Shown one piece after another: positions 8,037 through 18,015 of a stretch of DNA of 60,703 bases. The notes beneath the pieces were generated by a model. The model worked only from the letters and a program-made list of their open reading frames with translations, had not been told where the DNA came from and did not search any database. Every line of letters starts with the position of its first letter. Within the stretch, counting starts at the first letter, position 1. A program made the position numbers and the translations under genes. The DNA is taken from positions 1 to 60,703 of the forward strand of contig NZ_RJVB01000003.1 in the NCBI RefSeq assembly GCF_003751505.1, read 5' to 3'. The stretch comes from Erwinia sp. JUb26. Its GTDB lineage: Bacteria > Pseudomonadota > Gammaproteobacteria > Enterobacterales > Enterobacteriaceae.

Positions 8037-8071
8037 GCAAAAAAAACCGCCATCTTAACGACGGCGGCTTT
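8037..8071 (-). terminator. Rho-independent terminator of gpmA
   Basis: On the minus strand, arms CCGCC/GGCGG around an 11-base loop are followed by eight T. It lies about 35 bp beyond the gpmA stop. The opposite strand also ends in TTTA, so it may act in both directions between the convergent genes. Confidence 0.85.
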
Positions 8072-8106
8072 ATCAACTCAGCTAACTCCTACCTCTCGGC
8101 AGAAAA

Positions 8107-8859
8107 TTACTTCGCTTTACCCTGGTTTGCTACGGCCGCGGCTTTCGCTGCGATCTCGTCTGCATCACCCAGATAGTAGTGCTTGATAGGCTTGAAGTTT
8201 TCATCGAACTCGTACACCAACGGCACGCCGGTTGGGATGTTCAGTTCCAGAATCTCTTCTTCGCTCATGTTATCCAGGTATTTCACCAGCGCGCGCAGTG
8301 AGTTACCGTGAGCAGCGATGATCACTTTCTCGCCGCTTTTCATGCGTGGCAGAATAGATTCGTTCCAGTAAGGCAGAACGCGATCGATAGTCAGCGCCAG
8401 GCTCTCGGTGGTTGGCAGCTGCTCTGCGGTCAGTGACGCATAGCGCGGGTCGTGGCCAGGGAAACGCTCATCGGCACGATCCAGTTCCGGTGGAGTCACC
8501 GCAAAACCACGACGCCACTGCTTAACCTGCTCGTCACCGTATTTGTTCGCGGTTTCAGCTTTATCCAGACCCTGCAGCGCACCGTAGTGACGCTCGTTCA
8601 GGCGCCATGATTTCTCAACCGGCAGCCAAACCTGATCCACTTCGTCCAGAATGTTCCACAGCGTGTGGATGGCACGTTTCAGCACGGAGGTGTAAGCAAA
8701 ATCGAAGGTGAAGCCTTCTTTTTTCAGCAGTTGACCCGCTGCTTTAGCTTCGGTGCGGCCTTTATCAGACAGATCAACGTCGTACCAACCGGTAAAGCGG
8801 TTTTCGTTGTTCCACTGGCTTTCGCCGTGACGCACCAGAACCAGCTTAGTTACAGCCAT
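8107..8859 (-). CDS. gpmA: 2,3-bisphosphoglycerate-dependent phosphoglycerate mutase
   Basis: A 250-residue glycolytic enzyme that interconverts 3- and 2-phosphoglycerate. The phosphohistidine motif [10 protein letters not shown] is near residues 8-17, with [13 protein letters not shown] after it, and the second catalytic His is in [17 protein letters not shown]. Length equals the E. coli enzyme. Minus strand, separated from galM by 156 bp, with its own AGGAG-type site before ATG. Confidence 0.98.
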   Translation of the reverse strand: MAVTKLVLVRHGESQWNNENRFTGWYDVDLSDKGRTEAKAAGQLLKKEGFTFDFAYTSVLKRAIHTLWNILDEVDQVWLPVEKSWRLNERHYGALQGLDKAETANKYGDEQVKQWRRGFAVTPPELDRADERFPGHDPRYASLTAEQLPTTESLALTIDRVLPYWNESILPRMKSGEKVIIAAHGNSLRALVKYLDNMSEEEILELNIPTGVPLVYEFDENFKPIKHYYLGDADEIAAKAAAVANQGKAK

Positions 8860-9015
8860 AGCTTAACTCCTTAATAACTTTACGTTTCTATGATAATGGG
8901 AATCGGTAAACTGCCGGAGCCTGCGCGCGACAATTTTAATGTGCATTACCATAGCTGAAATCTGCGCAGCGCGTAAGCCCGTCTCGCATGCGTTGCGCGT
9001 TTTTCATGCGCTTTA

Positions 9016-10044
9016 TCAAACTACAATCAACTGGTAACGCGTGACCGACTGATACGATTCACCTGGCGCCAGCCAACAGTCCGGCTGCGGCCACTCAGGG
9101 TGATTAGGCGAGTCGGGCAGGAACTCGCTCTCCAGCGCAATACCCTGGAAAGCAGTATAGACGCCCTGTTCACGCGCCGGGGTGCCCTCCAGGTAATTTC
9201 CGCTGTAAAGCTGCAACGCCGGAGCGGTGGTAAACACTTTAAGCTGCAGCTTGCCGTCGGCAGACCACAGCTCGGCGGCAGGTTCTGGCGAGTCATTTAA
9301 CAGGTAGGCGTGATCGTAGCCTTTCACCTTCTGCTGATCGGCATCTTTCAGAAAATCCTGCGCGATGCTTTTGGCCTGGCGGAAATCGAAGCCGGTTCCC
9401 TCTACCGCATTCAACGGTGCAGAAGGGATCCCTTCATCGTCCACCGGCAGATAGTAATCGGCGTTCAGCAGCAGGCGATGCTGGCGTGCATCGCCGTGTT
9501 CCGCATCCAGATTGAAGTAGGCGTGATTGGTCAGATTCACCGGGCAGGGTTTGTCCACCGTCGCCTGGTAGCTGATGGACAGGGTGTTGTCTTCATCCAG
9601 ATGATAGCGCAGCGAGACGATCAGCTCACCGGGGAAGCCCTGATCGCCGTCCGGGGAATCAAGACGATATTCCACCTCGCTTTCGCTCTGGCAGACGATC
9701 TGCCAGCGGCGGTGGCTAAAACCTTCCGGGCCGCCGTGCAGCTGATGCTGACCCTGATTGGCGCTCAGTTCGATCGTCTCGCCGTTCAGCATCAGCCGCG
9801 AGTGGGCGATGCGGTTTGCATAGCGGCCCACCGTCGCGCCAAGATAGGCAGACTGATGCAGGTAGTCGGAAGGTGTTGCACAGCCCAGCAGCGCTTCACG
9901 CACGCTGCCGTCGCGCATCGGCACGCGTGCGGAAAGCCACGTTGCGCCCCAGTCCATAAACGTCGCGACCATGCCGTTGCCGTTGCGCAGGGTGGTGATG
10001 CGCCACGGCTGTCCGTCCGGGGCGTGAGAATCAGGTTTTAGCAT
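9016..10044 (-). CDS. galM: Galactose mutarotase (aldose 1-epimerase)
   Basis: Interconverts alpha- and beta-galactose so that GalK receives the alpha anomer. 342 residues from the chosen ATG at 10044, which overlaps the galK stop (ATGCTAA). A further in-frame start nine codons upstream lies inside galK and has no family support. Catalytic features are [15 protein letters not shown] (His) and [20 protein letters not shown] (Glu). Last gene of galTKM. Confidence 0.96.
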   Translation of the reverse strand: MLKPDSHAPDGQPWRITTLRNGNGMVATFMDWGATWLSARVPMRDGSVREALLGCATPSDYLHQSAYLGATVGRYANRIAHSRLMLNGETIELSANQGQHQLHGGPEGFSHRRWQIVCQSESEVEYRLDSPDGDQGFPGELIVSLRYHLDEDNTLSISYQATVDKPCPVNLTNHAYFNLDAEHGDARQHRLLLNADYYLPVDDEGIPSAPLNAVEGTGFDFRQAKSIAQDFLKDADQQKVKGYDHAYLLNDSPEPAAELWSADGKLQLKVFTTAPALQLYSGNYLEGTPAREQGVYTAFQGIALESEFLPDSPNHPEWPQPDCWLAPGESYQSVTRYQLIVV

Positions 10045-11186
10045 GGGCCGGCTCCTTCTGAAGCTTTGCAAACGTAAAACGTCTCTTTGATGCCGGACTG
10101 CGCCTCGTACTGCTCCGCCACGGCCGCCTTCACGCCCGCTACGCGATCCTGCGGCATCAACGCTACCACGCAGCCGCCGAAGCCGCCGCCGGTCATACGC
10201 ACGCCGCCGCTCTCACCCAGCGCGGCTTTAACGATATCCACCAGCTGGTCGATGGCCGGTACGGTGATTTCAAAGTCATCACGCATTGAGGCGTGAGATT
10301 CCGCCATCAGCACCGCCATTCGAGTCAGGTCGCCGTTCGCCAGTGCGTCGGCGGCTTCCAGCGTGCGGGCATTTTCCGTCAGCACGTGGCGGACGCGTTT
10401 TGCCACCAGCGGGTCCAGCTCGTTCTGGCGATCGTTGAACTGCGCCAGGGTGACGTCACGCAGGGAAGACTGGCCGAAGAAGGTCGCACCCTCTTCGCAC
10501 TGCTGGCGGCGGGTATTGTATTCGCTGCCGACCAGGCTGCGGCGGAAGTTAGAGTTGATAATTACCACGGCAATGTCTTCCGGCATCGGAACAGGACGAG
10601 TGCCGAGCGTGCGGCAGTCCAGCAGCATGGCGTGATCTTTCTCGCCCAGCGCCGAAATCAGCTGATCCATAATGCCGCAGTTGCAGCCGACAAACTGGTT
10701 CTCTGCTTCCTGACCGTTGACGGCAATCGCCGCACCGTCCAGCGCCAGTCCGTAAAGGTGATTGAAAACGGTGCCCACCGCGACTTCCAGAGAGGCCGAG
10801 GAGCTTAAACCCGCACCCTGCGGAACGTTGCCGCTAATCACCAGGTCCGCGCCGCCGAAATCGGGCTGGCGCTGCTGCAGGTGCTTCACCACGCCGCGCA
10901 CGTAGTTGGCCCACATGTATTCCGGGTGGGAAACAATCGGCTGGTCCAGGGAGAAAATATCCTGCTGGCTGTCGTAATCGGCCGCAACCACCCGCACCTG
11001 ACGGTCATCGCGTTTCGCACAGCTGATGACCGTCTGATAATCAATCGCGCAGGGCAGCACGAAACCGTCGTTATAGTCGGTGTGCTCGCCAATCAGATTC
11101 ACCCGGCCGGGTGCCTGGATAGTATCGGTTGCCGCATAGCCAAAAGTGTCGTTAAAAATCTGCTGGGTAGTGGTCTGTAAAGTCAT
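10038..11186 (-). CDS. galK: Galactokinase
   Basis: A 382-residue GHMP kinase that phosphorylates alpha-galactose at C1. The family motifs are present: [24 protein letters not shown] near residue 26, the phosphate loop [16 protein letters not shown] near 120, and [14 protein letters not shown] near 335. It starts 2 bp after galT ends and overlaps galM, so the three genes are translationally coupled. Confidence 0.98.
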   Translation of the reverse strand: MTLQTTTQQIFNDTFGYAATDTIQAPGRVNLIGEHTDYNDGFVLPCAIDYQTVISCAKRDDRQVRVVAADYDSQQDIFSLDQPIVSHPEYMWANYVRGVVKHLQQRQPDFGGADLVISGNVPQGAGLSSSASLEVAVGTVFNHLYGLALDGAAIAVNGQEAENQFVGCNCGIMDQLISALGEKDHAMLLDCRTLGTRPVPMPEDIAVVIINSNFRRSLVGSEYNTRRQQCEEGATFFGQSSLRDVTLAQFNDRQNELDPLVAKRVRHVLTENARTLEAADALANGDLTRMAVLMAESHASMRDDFEITVPAIDQLVDIVKAALGESGGVRMTGGGFGGCVVALMPQDRVAGVKAAVAEQYEAQSGIKETFYVCKASEGAGPC

Positions 11187-11188
11187 GG

Positions 11189-12235
11189 TTATGCTCCGGT
11201 TTCGCGGAAATGGATATCGCTGACGGCACGCAGACGTTCGGCTGCCTGTTCCGGCGTTAAATCACGTTGAGTTTCAGCCAGCATTTCGTAGCCGACCATA
11301 AATTTGCGCACCGTTGCTGAACGCAGCAGCGGGGGATAGAAGTGTGCGTGCAGCTGCCAGTGTTCATTTTCTTCGCCGTTAAACGGCGCGCCGTGCCAGC
11401 CCATCGAATAGGGAAAAGAGCACTGGAACAGGTTGTCGTAGCGGCTGGTCAGCTTTTTGATTGCCAGCGCCAGATCGTCGCGCTGTGCGTCGCTGAGGTC
11501 GGTCAGGCGCTTCACGCTGGCTTTCGGCAGCAGCAGGATTTCAAACGGCCACGCCGCCCACCAGGGCACCACGGCCAGCCAGTGCTCGGTTTCCACCACC
11601 GTGCGGCTGCCGTCCTGCAGCTCGCGTGCGCAGTAATCGACCAGCATCGGTGAGCCGTTTTTGGCATACCAGGCACGCTGCAGATCGTCTTCACGCTTCG
11701 CTTCATTCGGCAGGAAGCTGTTGGCCCACACCTGTCCATGCGGATGCGGGTTAGAGCAGCCCATCGCCGCGCCTTTATTCTCAAAAACCTGCACCCAGGG
11801 ATAGCTTTGACCCAGCTCGGCGGTTTGCTCCTGCCAGGTTTTCACCACATCAACCAGCCCGTCCAGCGTCAGTTCCGGAAGGGTTTTGCTGTGATCGGGG
11901 GAAAAACAGATCACCCGGCTGGTGCCGCGGGCGCTTTCACAGCGCATCAGCAGGTCATCGCTTTCCGGTGCATCCGGCGTATCGGTCATCAGCGCCGCAA
12001 AGTCGTTGGTAAAGACATAGGTGCTGGTGTAGTCGGGATTTTTATCCCCGGTTACGCGGGTGTTGCCCGGGCAGAGAAAACAGTCGGGGTCGTGCGCGGG
12101 CAGCTTCTCCTGCGATGGCGTTTCCTGCGCGCCCTGCCACGGTCGCTTGGCACGATGCGGGGAAACCAGAATCCACTGATCGGACAGCGGATTGTAACGA
12201 CGATGTGGATGATCCACCGGATTAAATTTTTGCAT
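11189..12235 (-). CDS. galT: Galactose-1-phosphate uridylyltransferase
   Basis: A 348-residue enzyme that exchanges galactose 1-phosphate with UDP-glucose (Leloir pathway). The active-site HxHxQ motif appears as [10 protein letters not shown] near residue 166, and zinc-ligand Cys appear in DCFLCPGN. It is the first gene of the operon here because galE is absent upstream. Length matches E. coli GalT (348). Confidence 0.98.
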   Translation of the reverse strand: MQKFNPVDHPHRRYNPLSDQWILVSPHRAKRPWQGAQETPSQEKLPAHDPDCFLCPGNTRVTGDKNPDYTSTYVFTNDFAALMTDTPDAPESDDLLMRCESARGTSRVICFSPDHSKTLPELTLDGLVDVVKTWQEQTAELGQSYPWVQVFENKGAAMGCSNPHPHGQVWANSFLPNEAKREDDLQRAWYAKNGSPMLVDYCARELQDGSRTVVETEHWLAVVPWWAAWPFEILLLPKASVKRLTDLSDAQRDDLALAIKKLTSRYDNLFQCSFPYSMGWHGAPFNGEENEHWQLHAHFYPPLLRSATVRKFMVGYEMLAETQRDLTPEQAAERLRAVSDIHFRETGA

Positions 12236-12323
12236 GTTAAGTCCTGATAACCTTCTGTCTGCGTCAGATCTGCTAAAAAAATAGCACAGACCCGATCAGG
12301 AAAGCGTGATCGAAATGGAAAAA

Positions 12324-12339
12324 ATGGAATCGTTTACAC
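12324..12339. promoter_or_regulatory. GalR/GalS operator, galT-proximal
   Basis: ATGGAATCGTTTACAC is the reverse complement of GTGTAAACGATTCCAT, which differs from the E. coli gal external operator core GTGTAAACGATTCCAC only at the last base. It lies about 90 bp upstream of galT. Confidence 0.85.
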
Positions 12340-12411
12340 AAACTTTAAAAACGTTAAGGTGCCTTAGAATAAAGGATGTACGCGGTTCTGTAAGCCGGCG
12401 GCAGTTAAATA

Positions 12412-12427
12412 GTGGTAGCGATTACAC
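12412..12427. promoter_or_regulatory. GalR/GalS operator, galT-distal
   Basis: GTGGTAGCGATTACAC fits GTGNAANCGNTTNCAC closely and resembles the E. coli internal operator GTGGTAGCGGTTACAT. Its centre is 88 bp from that of the other operator, against about 113 bp in E. coli. Two sites would allow looping repression. Confidence 0.85.
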
Positions 12428-12660
12428 TACGCATTCATAAAATGCCCGACAGGTGTGTCACTTGGCAACGTAGTGAAAAAGTAGGCGTGTGATTGGATAA
12501 CCACTAAGTGAGAAACAGAAGTGAAAAACTTCCAGGCAATGGAGAAATCTCCCCGCGTGTATGAGGTAGAGGGAGAGGCGGTAGTGGGGCAAGCAGACTT
12601 ATCAGGTATTGATTGAGGGGCTGGAGCTCGGGGAAAGTCGCGATAATCAGGCTAACAGGA

Positions 12661-12692
12661 GCAGGGCGGATCCACCAAAGGATCTGCCCTGC
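12661..12692 (-). terminator. Hairpin after modF
   Basis: Arms GCAGGGCGGATCC and GGATCTGCCCTGC pair with one mismatch around a six-base loop, ending 8 bp beyond the modF stop. No T tract follows on the minus strand, so termination may be weak or Rho-assisted. Confidence 0.5.
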
Positions 12693-12699
12693 GAAGGAA

Positions 12700-14166
12700 C
12701 TACAGCGTTTCCTGCAGATAGCCGTAGACATCGCCGTCGGCAATAAAGCTCAGGCGATCGGTAATGCACTGCGGGGCGTCTTCGGCATGGTGAGAGACAA
12801 ACAGCAACTGGGTGCGGCCTTCACCAATCAAAACGTCGACAAAGCGGCGCACCAGCAGGCGGTTAATCGGATCCAGGCCCTGCAGCGGCTCATCGAGAAT
12901 CAGCAGCGCCGGGTGCTTGACCAGCGCACGGGCAATCAGCACCAACCGCTGCTGGCCCCAGGAGAGATCGTGGAATGGCGTATCGCCCTGTTTTTCCATC
13001 CCCAGCAGATGCAGCCACTGCTTCGCCAGCGACTGCTGACGATCGGAGACGGCCTGGTAAATGCCAATCGAGTCAAAATAGCCGGAGATAATCACATTGC
13101 GCACGCTGCTGCTGACGCGGTAATCCAGATGCAGGCTGCTGCTGACGTAGCCGATGTGCTGCTTGATATCCCAGATGGTTTCACCGCTGCCGCGACGGCG
13201 GCCAAACAGCGTCAGATCGTTGCTGTAGCCCTGCGGATGATCGCCGGTGATCAGGCTGAGCAGCGTCGATTTACCGGCGCCGTTCGGGCCAACGATCTGC
13301 CAGTGCTGGTGGCGATCGACCTGCCAGTCGAGATGATGCAGGATAGGGCGATCGTTGTACGAAACCACGCCGTCACGCAGCACGATCAGCGGGGCATCGG
13401 CGGCCAGCTGTGGAATGGCCTCCGCGTCGTCGGGTTCCGGCAGCGTCATGCCGTCCAGCTTTTCGCTGTGCACCAGCTGGGCGACCAGCGCCTCGGCAAG
13501 AATTGCCCTGCGCGGGCCGGTATGGCTGAGATGGCACTCCGCCAGCACGCCCACCTGCTGAATAAAGTCGGGGATATCATCAAAGCGGTTCAGCACCAGC
13601 ACCAGGGTGAAATCAGGCCGCTGCAGTTCCCCCAGCACGCTGGCGAGATTAGCGCGCGAAGCCACATCCAGCCCGTCAAACGGTTCATCGAGGATCAGCA
13701 GGTCGGGCTGTGCCATCAGCGCCTGGCACAGCAGGGTTTTACGCGTTTCCCCGGTGGAAAGGTATTTGAAGCGGCGATCGAGCAGGTAGGTAATACCAAA
13801 TTTCTCCGCCAGCTGCTGGCATCGCGCCGGGTCACGGACTTCATCCTGAATAATTTCCGCCGCCGTGCGGCCGGTATCTTCTTCACCGGGGCTGAGCAGA
13901 TCGGTGTTATTGCGCTGCCATTCTTCGGCAACCAGTTTCTGCAATTGCTCCAGCGACAGGCGCACGGGGTGCCTGAATTCGCTAACCGCCTGGCCTTTTG
14001 AGGCCGGCAGTTCGCCGGAAAGCGCGCGGGCCAGTGACGATTTACCGCTGCCGTTGGCTCCGACAAACGCCCAGCTTTCGCCGGCGTTTAGCGTTAAATC
14101 GTTAAGGTTCAGCGTTCGGGTATCGCTCAGGCGAAAGATGCCTTGCGTAATTTGCAACATTGACAT
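12700..14166 (-). CDS. modF: ModF, tandem ABC ATPase
   Basis: A 488-residue cytoplasmic protein with two ABC nucleotide-binding domains and no membrane part. The first Walker A is GANGSGKSSLARAL near residue 37, the second is GPNGAGKSTLLSL near 294. Walker B motifs are DLLILDEPFDGLD and ALLILDEPLQGLD. The signature in domain 1 (LSTGETRKTLL) is degenerate, and domain 2 has LSWGQQRLVLIARAL. E. coli ModF (490 residues) lies in the same place and is co-transcribed with modE. Its exact role near molybdate transport is unsettled. Confidence 0.95.
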   Translation of the reverse strand: MSMLQITQGIFRLSDTRTLNLNDLTLNAGESWAFVGANGSGKSSLARALSGELPASKGQAVSEFRHPVRLSLEQLQKLVAEEWQRNNTDLLSPGEEDTGRTAAEIIQDEVRDPARCQQLAEKFGITYLLDRRFKYLSTGETRKTLLCQALMAQPDLLILDEPFDGLDVASRANLASVLGELQRPDFTLVLVLNRFDDIPDFIQQVGVLAECHLSHTGPRRAILAEALVAQLVHSEKLDGMTLPEPDDAEAIPQLAADAPLIVLRDGVVSYNDRPILHHLDWQVDRHQHWQIVGPNGAGKSTLLSLITGDHPQGYSNDLTLFGRRRGSGETIWDIKQHIGYVSSSLHLDYRVSSSVRNVIISGYFDSIGIYQAVSDRQQSLAKQWLHLLGMEKQGDTPFHDLSWGQQRLVLIARALVKHPALLILDEPLQGLDPINRLLVRRFVDVLIGEGRTQLLFVSHHAEDAPQCITDRLSFIADGDVYGYLQETL

Positions 14167-14240
14167 TATTCATTCCATTTTATGCATCACACGGTTATTA
14201 GGGGCTTCCCGCCTTCCAATGTCAAATACCGCCCGATGAT

Positions 14241-15020
14241 TCAGAGCAGCGTCGCGATGATGACGCGATCGGCATTAAAATATGCTGTCACGGCCGAACC
14301 CGGCTGCAGTTTTTGCTGGGCGATAAGCGGATTTTCGACGGTGGCGCAGAGCGTTTCACCGCTGCCAAGCGTCACCAGCACTTCGCTGCGGCTTTCACCC
14401 TGTTCGATCTGGCTGATGTGGCCCGCCAGCAGATTATCCGCGTTGACGCTTTCCTGGGTAATACTCACCCACGGCGCTTTAATCAGCACCAGCACCTCTT
14501 TCCCTGCGGCCAGCTGCAGGCGGTTGGCGCTTTGCTCGGTCAGCGCGACCTTGATTTGCGTGGTGCCGTCGGCCAGCTCTACCGTAACGTGCTGCTGCAC
14601 CGGCAGGTTATCGCGGCTGACAACGGTGCCATACAGCTGATTGCGCGCGCTGGTTTGTAGCGAAAAGCGGGCAATCGCGCCCAGCAGGCTGCCGAGTGGT
14701 GCATCGTCCTGTAAAACGTCAAACGCCTTCTGCTGAATCTGTTCCAGCAGTGCATACAGTTGGATCAGGCGCTCGCCGTAGGCGGTAACGATGGCACCGC
14801 CGCCGCCTTTGCCGCCTGTGGCGCGCTCAACCAGCGTCCTGTCGGCCAGCTGGTTCATCTCGTTAATCGCATCCCAGGCGCTTTTATAGCTGATCCCCGC
14901 CAGCTTAGCGCCCTGGCTGATCGAGCCGCTTTCTTTCACCTGGCGCAACAGTTCAATGCGGCGTGGGTCAGCGAAAAGCCGCTGCTGTAACTTCAGAATC
15001 AGGGCAATTTCGGCCTGCAT
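14241..15020 (-). CDS. modE: Molybdate-responsive transcriptional regulator ModE
   Basis: A 259-residue protein. The N-terminal winged helix (residues 1-120) has the ModE-typical SISQGAKLAGISYKSAWDAINEMN. Two Mop-type molybdate-binding domains follow (residues about 125-190 and 195-259, ARNQLYGTV and ESVNADNLLAGHISQ). With molybdate bound it represses modABC and can activate moa genes. Divergent from acrZ-modABC, with a ModE box present before modA. 74 bp separates it from modF downstream. Confidence 0.97.
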   Translation of the reverse strand: MQAEIALILKLQQRLFADPRRIELLRQVKESGSISQGAKLAGISYKSAWDAINEMNQLADRTLVERATGGKGGGGAIVTAYGERLIQLYALLEQIQQKAFDVLQDDAPLGSLLGAIARFSLQTSARNQLYGTVVSRDNLPVQQHVTVELADGTTQIKVALTEQSANRLQLAAGKEVLVLIKAPWVSITQESVNADNLLAGHISQIEQGESRSEVLVTLGSGETLCATVENPLIAQQKLQPGSAVTAYFNADRVIIATLL

Positions 15021-15174
15021 TTCGCTCTCCCTCTTTTATCATCACAACGGCGGATTGTAGCAGCAGGGGAAGGGAATGCGTGGGGAATAAATTCAGCACG
15101 AAAGCACAAAAGGTCAGTGCAATCCTGTGTTCTGTCGTTACAATAACTTTTTTGTTCAGCGAAATGAGGCTTCC

Positions 15175-15327
15175 ATGCTGGAATTACTGAAAGGCCTGGC
15201 TGTAGCTATCCTGATGGTCCCGGTTGTGATGGCGATTATCCTTGGTCTGATTTATGGATTGGGTGAAGTCTTTAACGTCATTTCTAAAATCGGGCACCGT
15301 GACCGCCCGGTTAAACACCACCAGTAA
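15175..15327 (+). CDS. acrZ: AcrZ, small membrane protein of the AcrAB-TolC pump
   Basis: A 50-residue single-helix inner-membrane protein that binds AcrB in the drug efflux pump and affects substrate preference. It begins [13 protein letters not shown], and the stretch [21 protein letters not shown] matches E. coli AcrZ (49 residues) almost exactly. A TGAGG site lies 6 bases before ATG. A terminator follows, so it is transcribed separately from modABC, in the same place as in E. coli. Confidence 0.96.
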   Translation: MLELLKGLAVAILMVPVVMAIILGLIYGLGEVFNVISKIGHRDRPVKHHQ

Positions 15328-15342
15328 CATGTTTTCCCCTCA

Positions 15343-15368
15343 CGCCCGGTTCACCGGGCGTTTGTTTT
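15343..15368 (+). terminator. Rho-independent terminator of acrZ
   Basis: Perfect 7-bp arms CGCCCGG/CCGGGCG around a TTCA loop, followed by TTTGTTTT, 16 bp after the acrZ stop. Confidence 0.88.
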
Positions 15369-15451
15369 CCCGCTATCCGCTTTTGTGAAATTGACCTCAA
15401 ATAATCTTCTGTTTCTCTTCATCGATTTTCTGTGACGTTCGGTCGCGCTGT

Positions 15452-15475
15452 CGTTATATTAATGCCTACATAACG
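15452..15475. promoter_or_regulatory. ModE operator of modABC
   Basis: The site has CGTTATAT at the left and ATAACG at the right, with the central GCCTAC also found in the E. coli modA operator. It lies 20 bp upstream of the modA start, overlapping the expected promoter, as in E. coli. Molybdate-ModE would repress here. Confidence 0.9.
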
Positions 15476-15494
15476 AACCTCTCTGGAGAAGTGC

Positions 15495-16268
15495 ATGTCT
15501 GTAAAAATGAACACCTGGCTGACCGCGGCGGTCGTCACCCTGAGCATCAGCGGCCACGCGGTGGCGGCGGATAACATTACCGTTTTCGCCGCGGCCTCGC
15601 TGACTAATGCCCTGCAGGATATCGCCAGCCAGTATGAGAAGGGGAAAGATGTCAAAATCGTTTCCTCGTTTGCCTCATCCTCAACGCTGGCTCGTCAGAT
15701 TGAGCAGGGCGCACCGGCCGATCTGTTTATCTCTGCCGACCAGCAGTGGATGGACTATGCCGCAGAGAAGAAAACCATTGATGAATCCAGCCGTTTTACG
15801 CTGTTGGGTAACGATCTGGTGCTGGTGGCCCCGGCCTCTGCCAAAGCGCATAAAGTGGATATCAGCAAAACGACCGACTGGAAAAGCCTGCTGAACGGGC
15901 AGCGCCTGGCGGTGGGCGATCCGGATCACGTTCCGGCAGGAATCTACGCCAAAGAAGCGTTGGAAAAACTGGGTGCCTGGGATCAGCTGTCGCCGGTGAT
16001 GGCGCGCAGTAACAGCGTCCGTGCTGCGCTGGCGCTGGTCGAGCGTGATGAAACCCCGTACGGCATCGTTTACGGATCGGATGCGGTTGCCAGCAAGAAA
16101 GTCGCTGTGGTCGGCACCTTCCCGGAAGACAGCCACAAGCCGGTAGAATATCCGGTGGCCATCGTGAAAGATCATAAAAACGCCAGCGTCAGCGCCTTTT
16201 ATGACTACCTGAAAGGACCGCAGGCTGCGGCGATCTTCAAACAGTATGGATTCGCACCGAAGTCATGA
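15495..16268 (+). CDS. modA: Molybdate-binding periplasmic protein ModA
   Basis: A 257-residue solute-binding protein that delivers molybdate to ModBC. A signal peptide ends near residue 24 (GHAVAADN). The ModA motifs FAAASLTNAL, FASSSTLARQIEQGAPADLFISAD and NDLVLVAP are present. The stop overlaps the modB start (TCATGATG). First gene of the ModE-repressed modABC operon. Confidence 0.97.
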   Translation: MSVKMNTWLTAAVVTLSISGHAVAADNITVFAAASLTNALQDIASQYEKGKDVKIVSSFASSSTLARQIEQGAPADLFISADQQWMDYAAEKKTIDESSRFTLLGNDLVLVAPASAKAHKVDISKTTDWKSLLNGQRLAVGDPDHVPAGIYAKEALEKLGAWDQLSPVMARSNSVRAALALVERDETPYGIVYGSDAVASKKVAVVGTFPEDSHKPVEYPVAIVKDHKNASVSAFYDYLKGPQAAAIFKQYGFAPKS

Positions 16269-16963
16269 TGTTTCTCAGCGATCCCGAATGGCAGGCGGTG
16301 GCGCTCAGCCTGAAAGTCTCGGTGGTGGCAGTAGTCTGTAGCCTGCCGTTCGGGATCCTGATGGCGTGGCTGCTGGTGCGCCGTCAGTTCCCAGGTAAAA
16401 CGCTGCTCGACAGTATTATCCACCTGCCGCTGGTACTGCCGCCGGTGGTGGTGGGGTATCTGCTGCTGTTGGGCTTTGGGCGACGCGGGGTTATTGGTGA
16501 ATACCTCTACGACTGGTTTGGCTTCAGCTTTGCCTTCAGCTGGCGCGGTGCCGCGCTGGCTTCTGCGGTGATCGCCTTCCCACTGATGGTCCGCGCCATT
16601 CGCCTGGCGCTGGAAGCGGTCGACACGCGGCTGGAGCAGGCCGCCCGCACGCTGGGTGCCGGGCGCTGGCGGGTGTTTCTGACCATCACGCTGCCGCTGA
16701 CCCTGCCGGGAATTATTGTCGGTACGGTGCTGGCGTTTGCCCGTTCGCTGGGCGAGTTTGGTGCCACCATCACCTTCGTTTCCAATATCCCGGGTGAAAC
16801 GCGTACGCTGCCGTCCGCGATGTACACGCTGATCGAAACCCCGGGGGCAGAAGGCGCCGCCGCCAGGCTGTGCGTCATTGCCATCGTGCTGGCGCTGTGT
16901 TCTCTGCTCGTCTCCGAATGGCTGACCCGCTGGGGTCGTAAGCGTTTAGGTCTTTCATGTTAG
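16265..16963 (+). CDS. modB: Molybdate ABC transporter permease ModB
   Basis: A 232-residue inner-membrane permease with about five or six helices. The EAA loop that contacts ModC is [28 protein letters not shown], near residues 122-150. It overlaps modA at the start and modC at the end by a few bases, consistent with coupled translation. Confidence 0.97.
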   Translation: MMFLSDPEWQAVALSLKVSVVAVVCSLPFGILMAWLLVRRQFPGKTLLDSIIHLPLVLPPVVVGYLLLLGFGRRGVIGEYLYDWFGFSFAFSWRGAALASAVIAFPLMVRAIRLALEAVDTRLEQAARTLGAGRWRVFLTITLPLTLPGIIVGTVLAFARSLGEFGATITFVSNIPGETRTLPSAMYTLIETPGAEGAAARLCVIAIVLALCSLLVSEWLTRWGRKRLGLSC

Positions 16964-18015
16964 AACTCGATTTCAGCCAGCAGCTGGGCGACTGCCTGCT
17001 TAAGGTGCAAACCAGTCTGCCGGGTAAGGGGATTACCGCCGTGTTTGGCGTTTCCGGCGCGGGTAAAACCTCGCTGATCAACGCCATCGGCGGGCTGACG
17101 GTGCCGCAGCAGGGGCGCATCGTGCTGAATAGTCGGGTGCTCAGCGATACCGCAAAAGGTATCTGGCTGCCGCCGGAAAAACGCCGCGTGGGCTATGTTT
17201 TCCAGGACGCGCGTCTGTTCCCGCACTACCGGGTGCGCGGCAACCTGGAATACGGCATGGCAAAAAGCCTGCGCCCGCAGTTCGACAGTCTGGTGCAGCT
17301 GCTGGGGATTGAGCCGCTGCTGTCGCGCTTTCCGTGGACGCTTTCCGGCGGTGAAAAACAGCGCGTGGCTATCGGGCGCGCGCTGCTGACCGCACCGGAA
17401 ATCATGCTGATGGATGAGCCGCTGGCTTCGTTGGATTTGCCGCGCAAGCGCGAACTGCTGCCCTATCTGCAAAAGCTGGCAAAAGAGGTCGATATCCCGA
17501 TGCTTTACGTTAGTCACAGCCTGGATGAACTGCTGCACCTGGCCGAAAACGTGCTGGTGCTGGAAAAAGGTTCGGTCATCGCCAACGGCCCGCTGGAAGC
17601 CGTCTGGGCCAGCAGCGCCATGCGGCCCTGGCTACCGCGCGCCGAGCAGAGCAGCGTGCTGCGTGTGCAGGTGCGGGAGCAGCATCCGCACTATGAAATG
17701 ACCGCGCTGTCGCTGGGCGAGGAGCGCATCTGGGTCAGCCGCGTTGCCGCGCCGTTAAATACGCCGATGCGCATTCGTATTAACGCGGCGGACGTGTCGC
17801 TGGTGCTGGACCCGCCGCTCAACAGCAGCATCCGCAACGTTATTCCGGCGCGGGTGGTGGAGCTGCTGGAGATCGAGAATCAGGTGGAAGTGAAGCTGCA
17901 GGTTGGGGACAGCGAGCTTTGGGCGCGTATTACGCCCTGGGCTCGCGATGAACTGAAGATTAAACCGGATATGCCGCTTTATGCGCAGATCAAAAGCGTG
18001 TCGATCACGCCCTGA
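16957..18015 (+). CDS. modC: Molybdate ABC transporter ATPase ModC
   Basis: 352 residues. The N-terminal ATPase has Walker [15 protein letters not shown] near residue 31, signature [15 protein letters not shown] near 130 and Walker [13 protein letters not shown]. The C-terminal 65 residues form a Mop domain that can bind oxyanion and inhibit transport ([16 protein letters not shown] onward). Powers ModB. Ends where the convergent ybhA ends. Confidence 0.97.
   Translation: MLELDFSQQLGDCLLKVQTSLPGKGITAVFGVSGAGKTSLINAIGGLTVPQQGRIVLNSRVLSDTAKGIWLPPEKRRVGYVFQDARLFPHYRVRGNLEYGMAKSLRPQFDSLVQLLGIEPLLSRFPWTLSGGEKQRVAIGRALLTAPEIMLMDEPLASLDLPRKRELLPYLQKLAKEVDIPMLYVSHSLDELLHLAENVLVLEKGSVIANGPLEAVWASSAMRPWLPRAEQSSVLRVQVREQHPHYEMTALSLGEERIWVSRVAAPLNTPMRIRINAADVSLVLDPPLNSSIRNVIPARVVELLEIENQVEVKLQVGDSELWARITPWARDELKIKPDMPLYAQIKSVSITP

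Larger units (their letters stand above)
7080..8106. other. 1-kb gene-free gap with structured repeats
   Basis: The gap separates convergent aroG and gpmA. It holds two full elements (7149-7354 inverted, 7799-7999 direct), a truncated third (7546-7680), a CTTCCGC microsatellite and the gpmA terminator. Short open frames run through it on both strands but show no recognisable protein, no ribosome sites and much internal palindromy, so I regard them as non-coding. GC content and repeat content differ from the flanking genes. Confidence 0.8.
12236..12660. other. gal regulatory region; no galE
   Basis: In E. coli this position holds galE. Here about 425 bp separate galT from the hairpin beyond modF, with two GalR/GalS operators (12324-12339, 12412-12427) and no coding sequence longer than a few dozen codons that looks real. 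Nothing resembling UDP-galactose 4-epimerase remains on either strand. The stretch 12430-12660 shows no feature I can name. Confidence 0.75.

Noticed and set aside
7411..8186. Several 90-130 codon frames in the aroG-gpmA gap
   Set aside because: They cross repeats and palindromes, lack ribosome sites, and differ between repeat copies in frame and composition. The structure is better explained as non-coding.
12613..14001. 462-codon plus-strand frame opposite modF
   Set aside because: modF on the minus strand has full ABC motifs. The antisense frame is rich in Gln/Ala/Arg with no known pattern.
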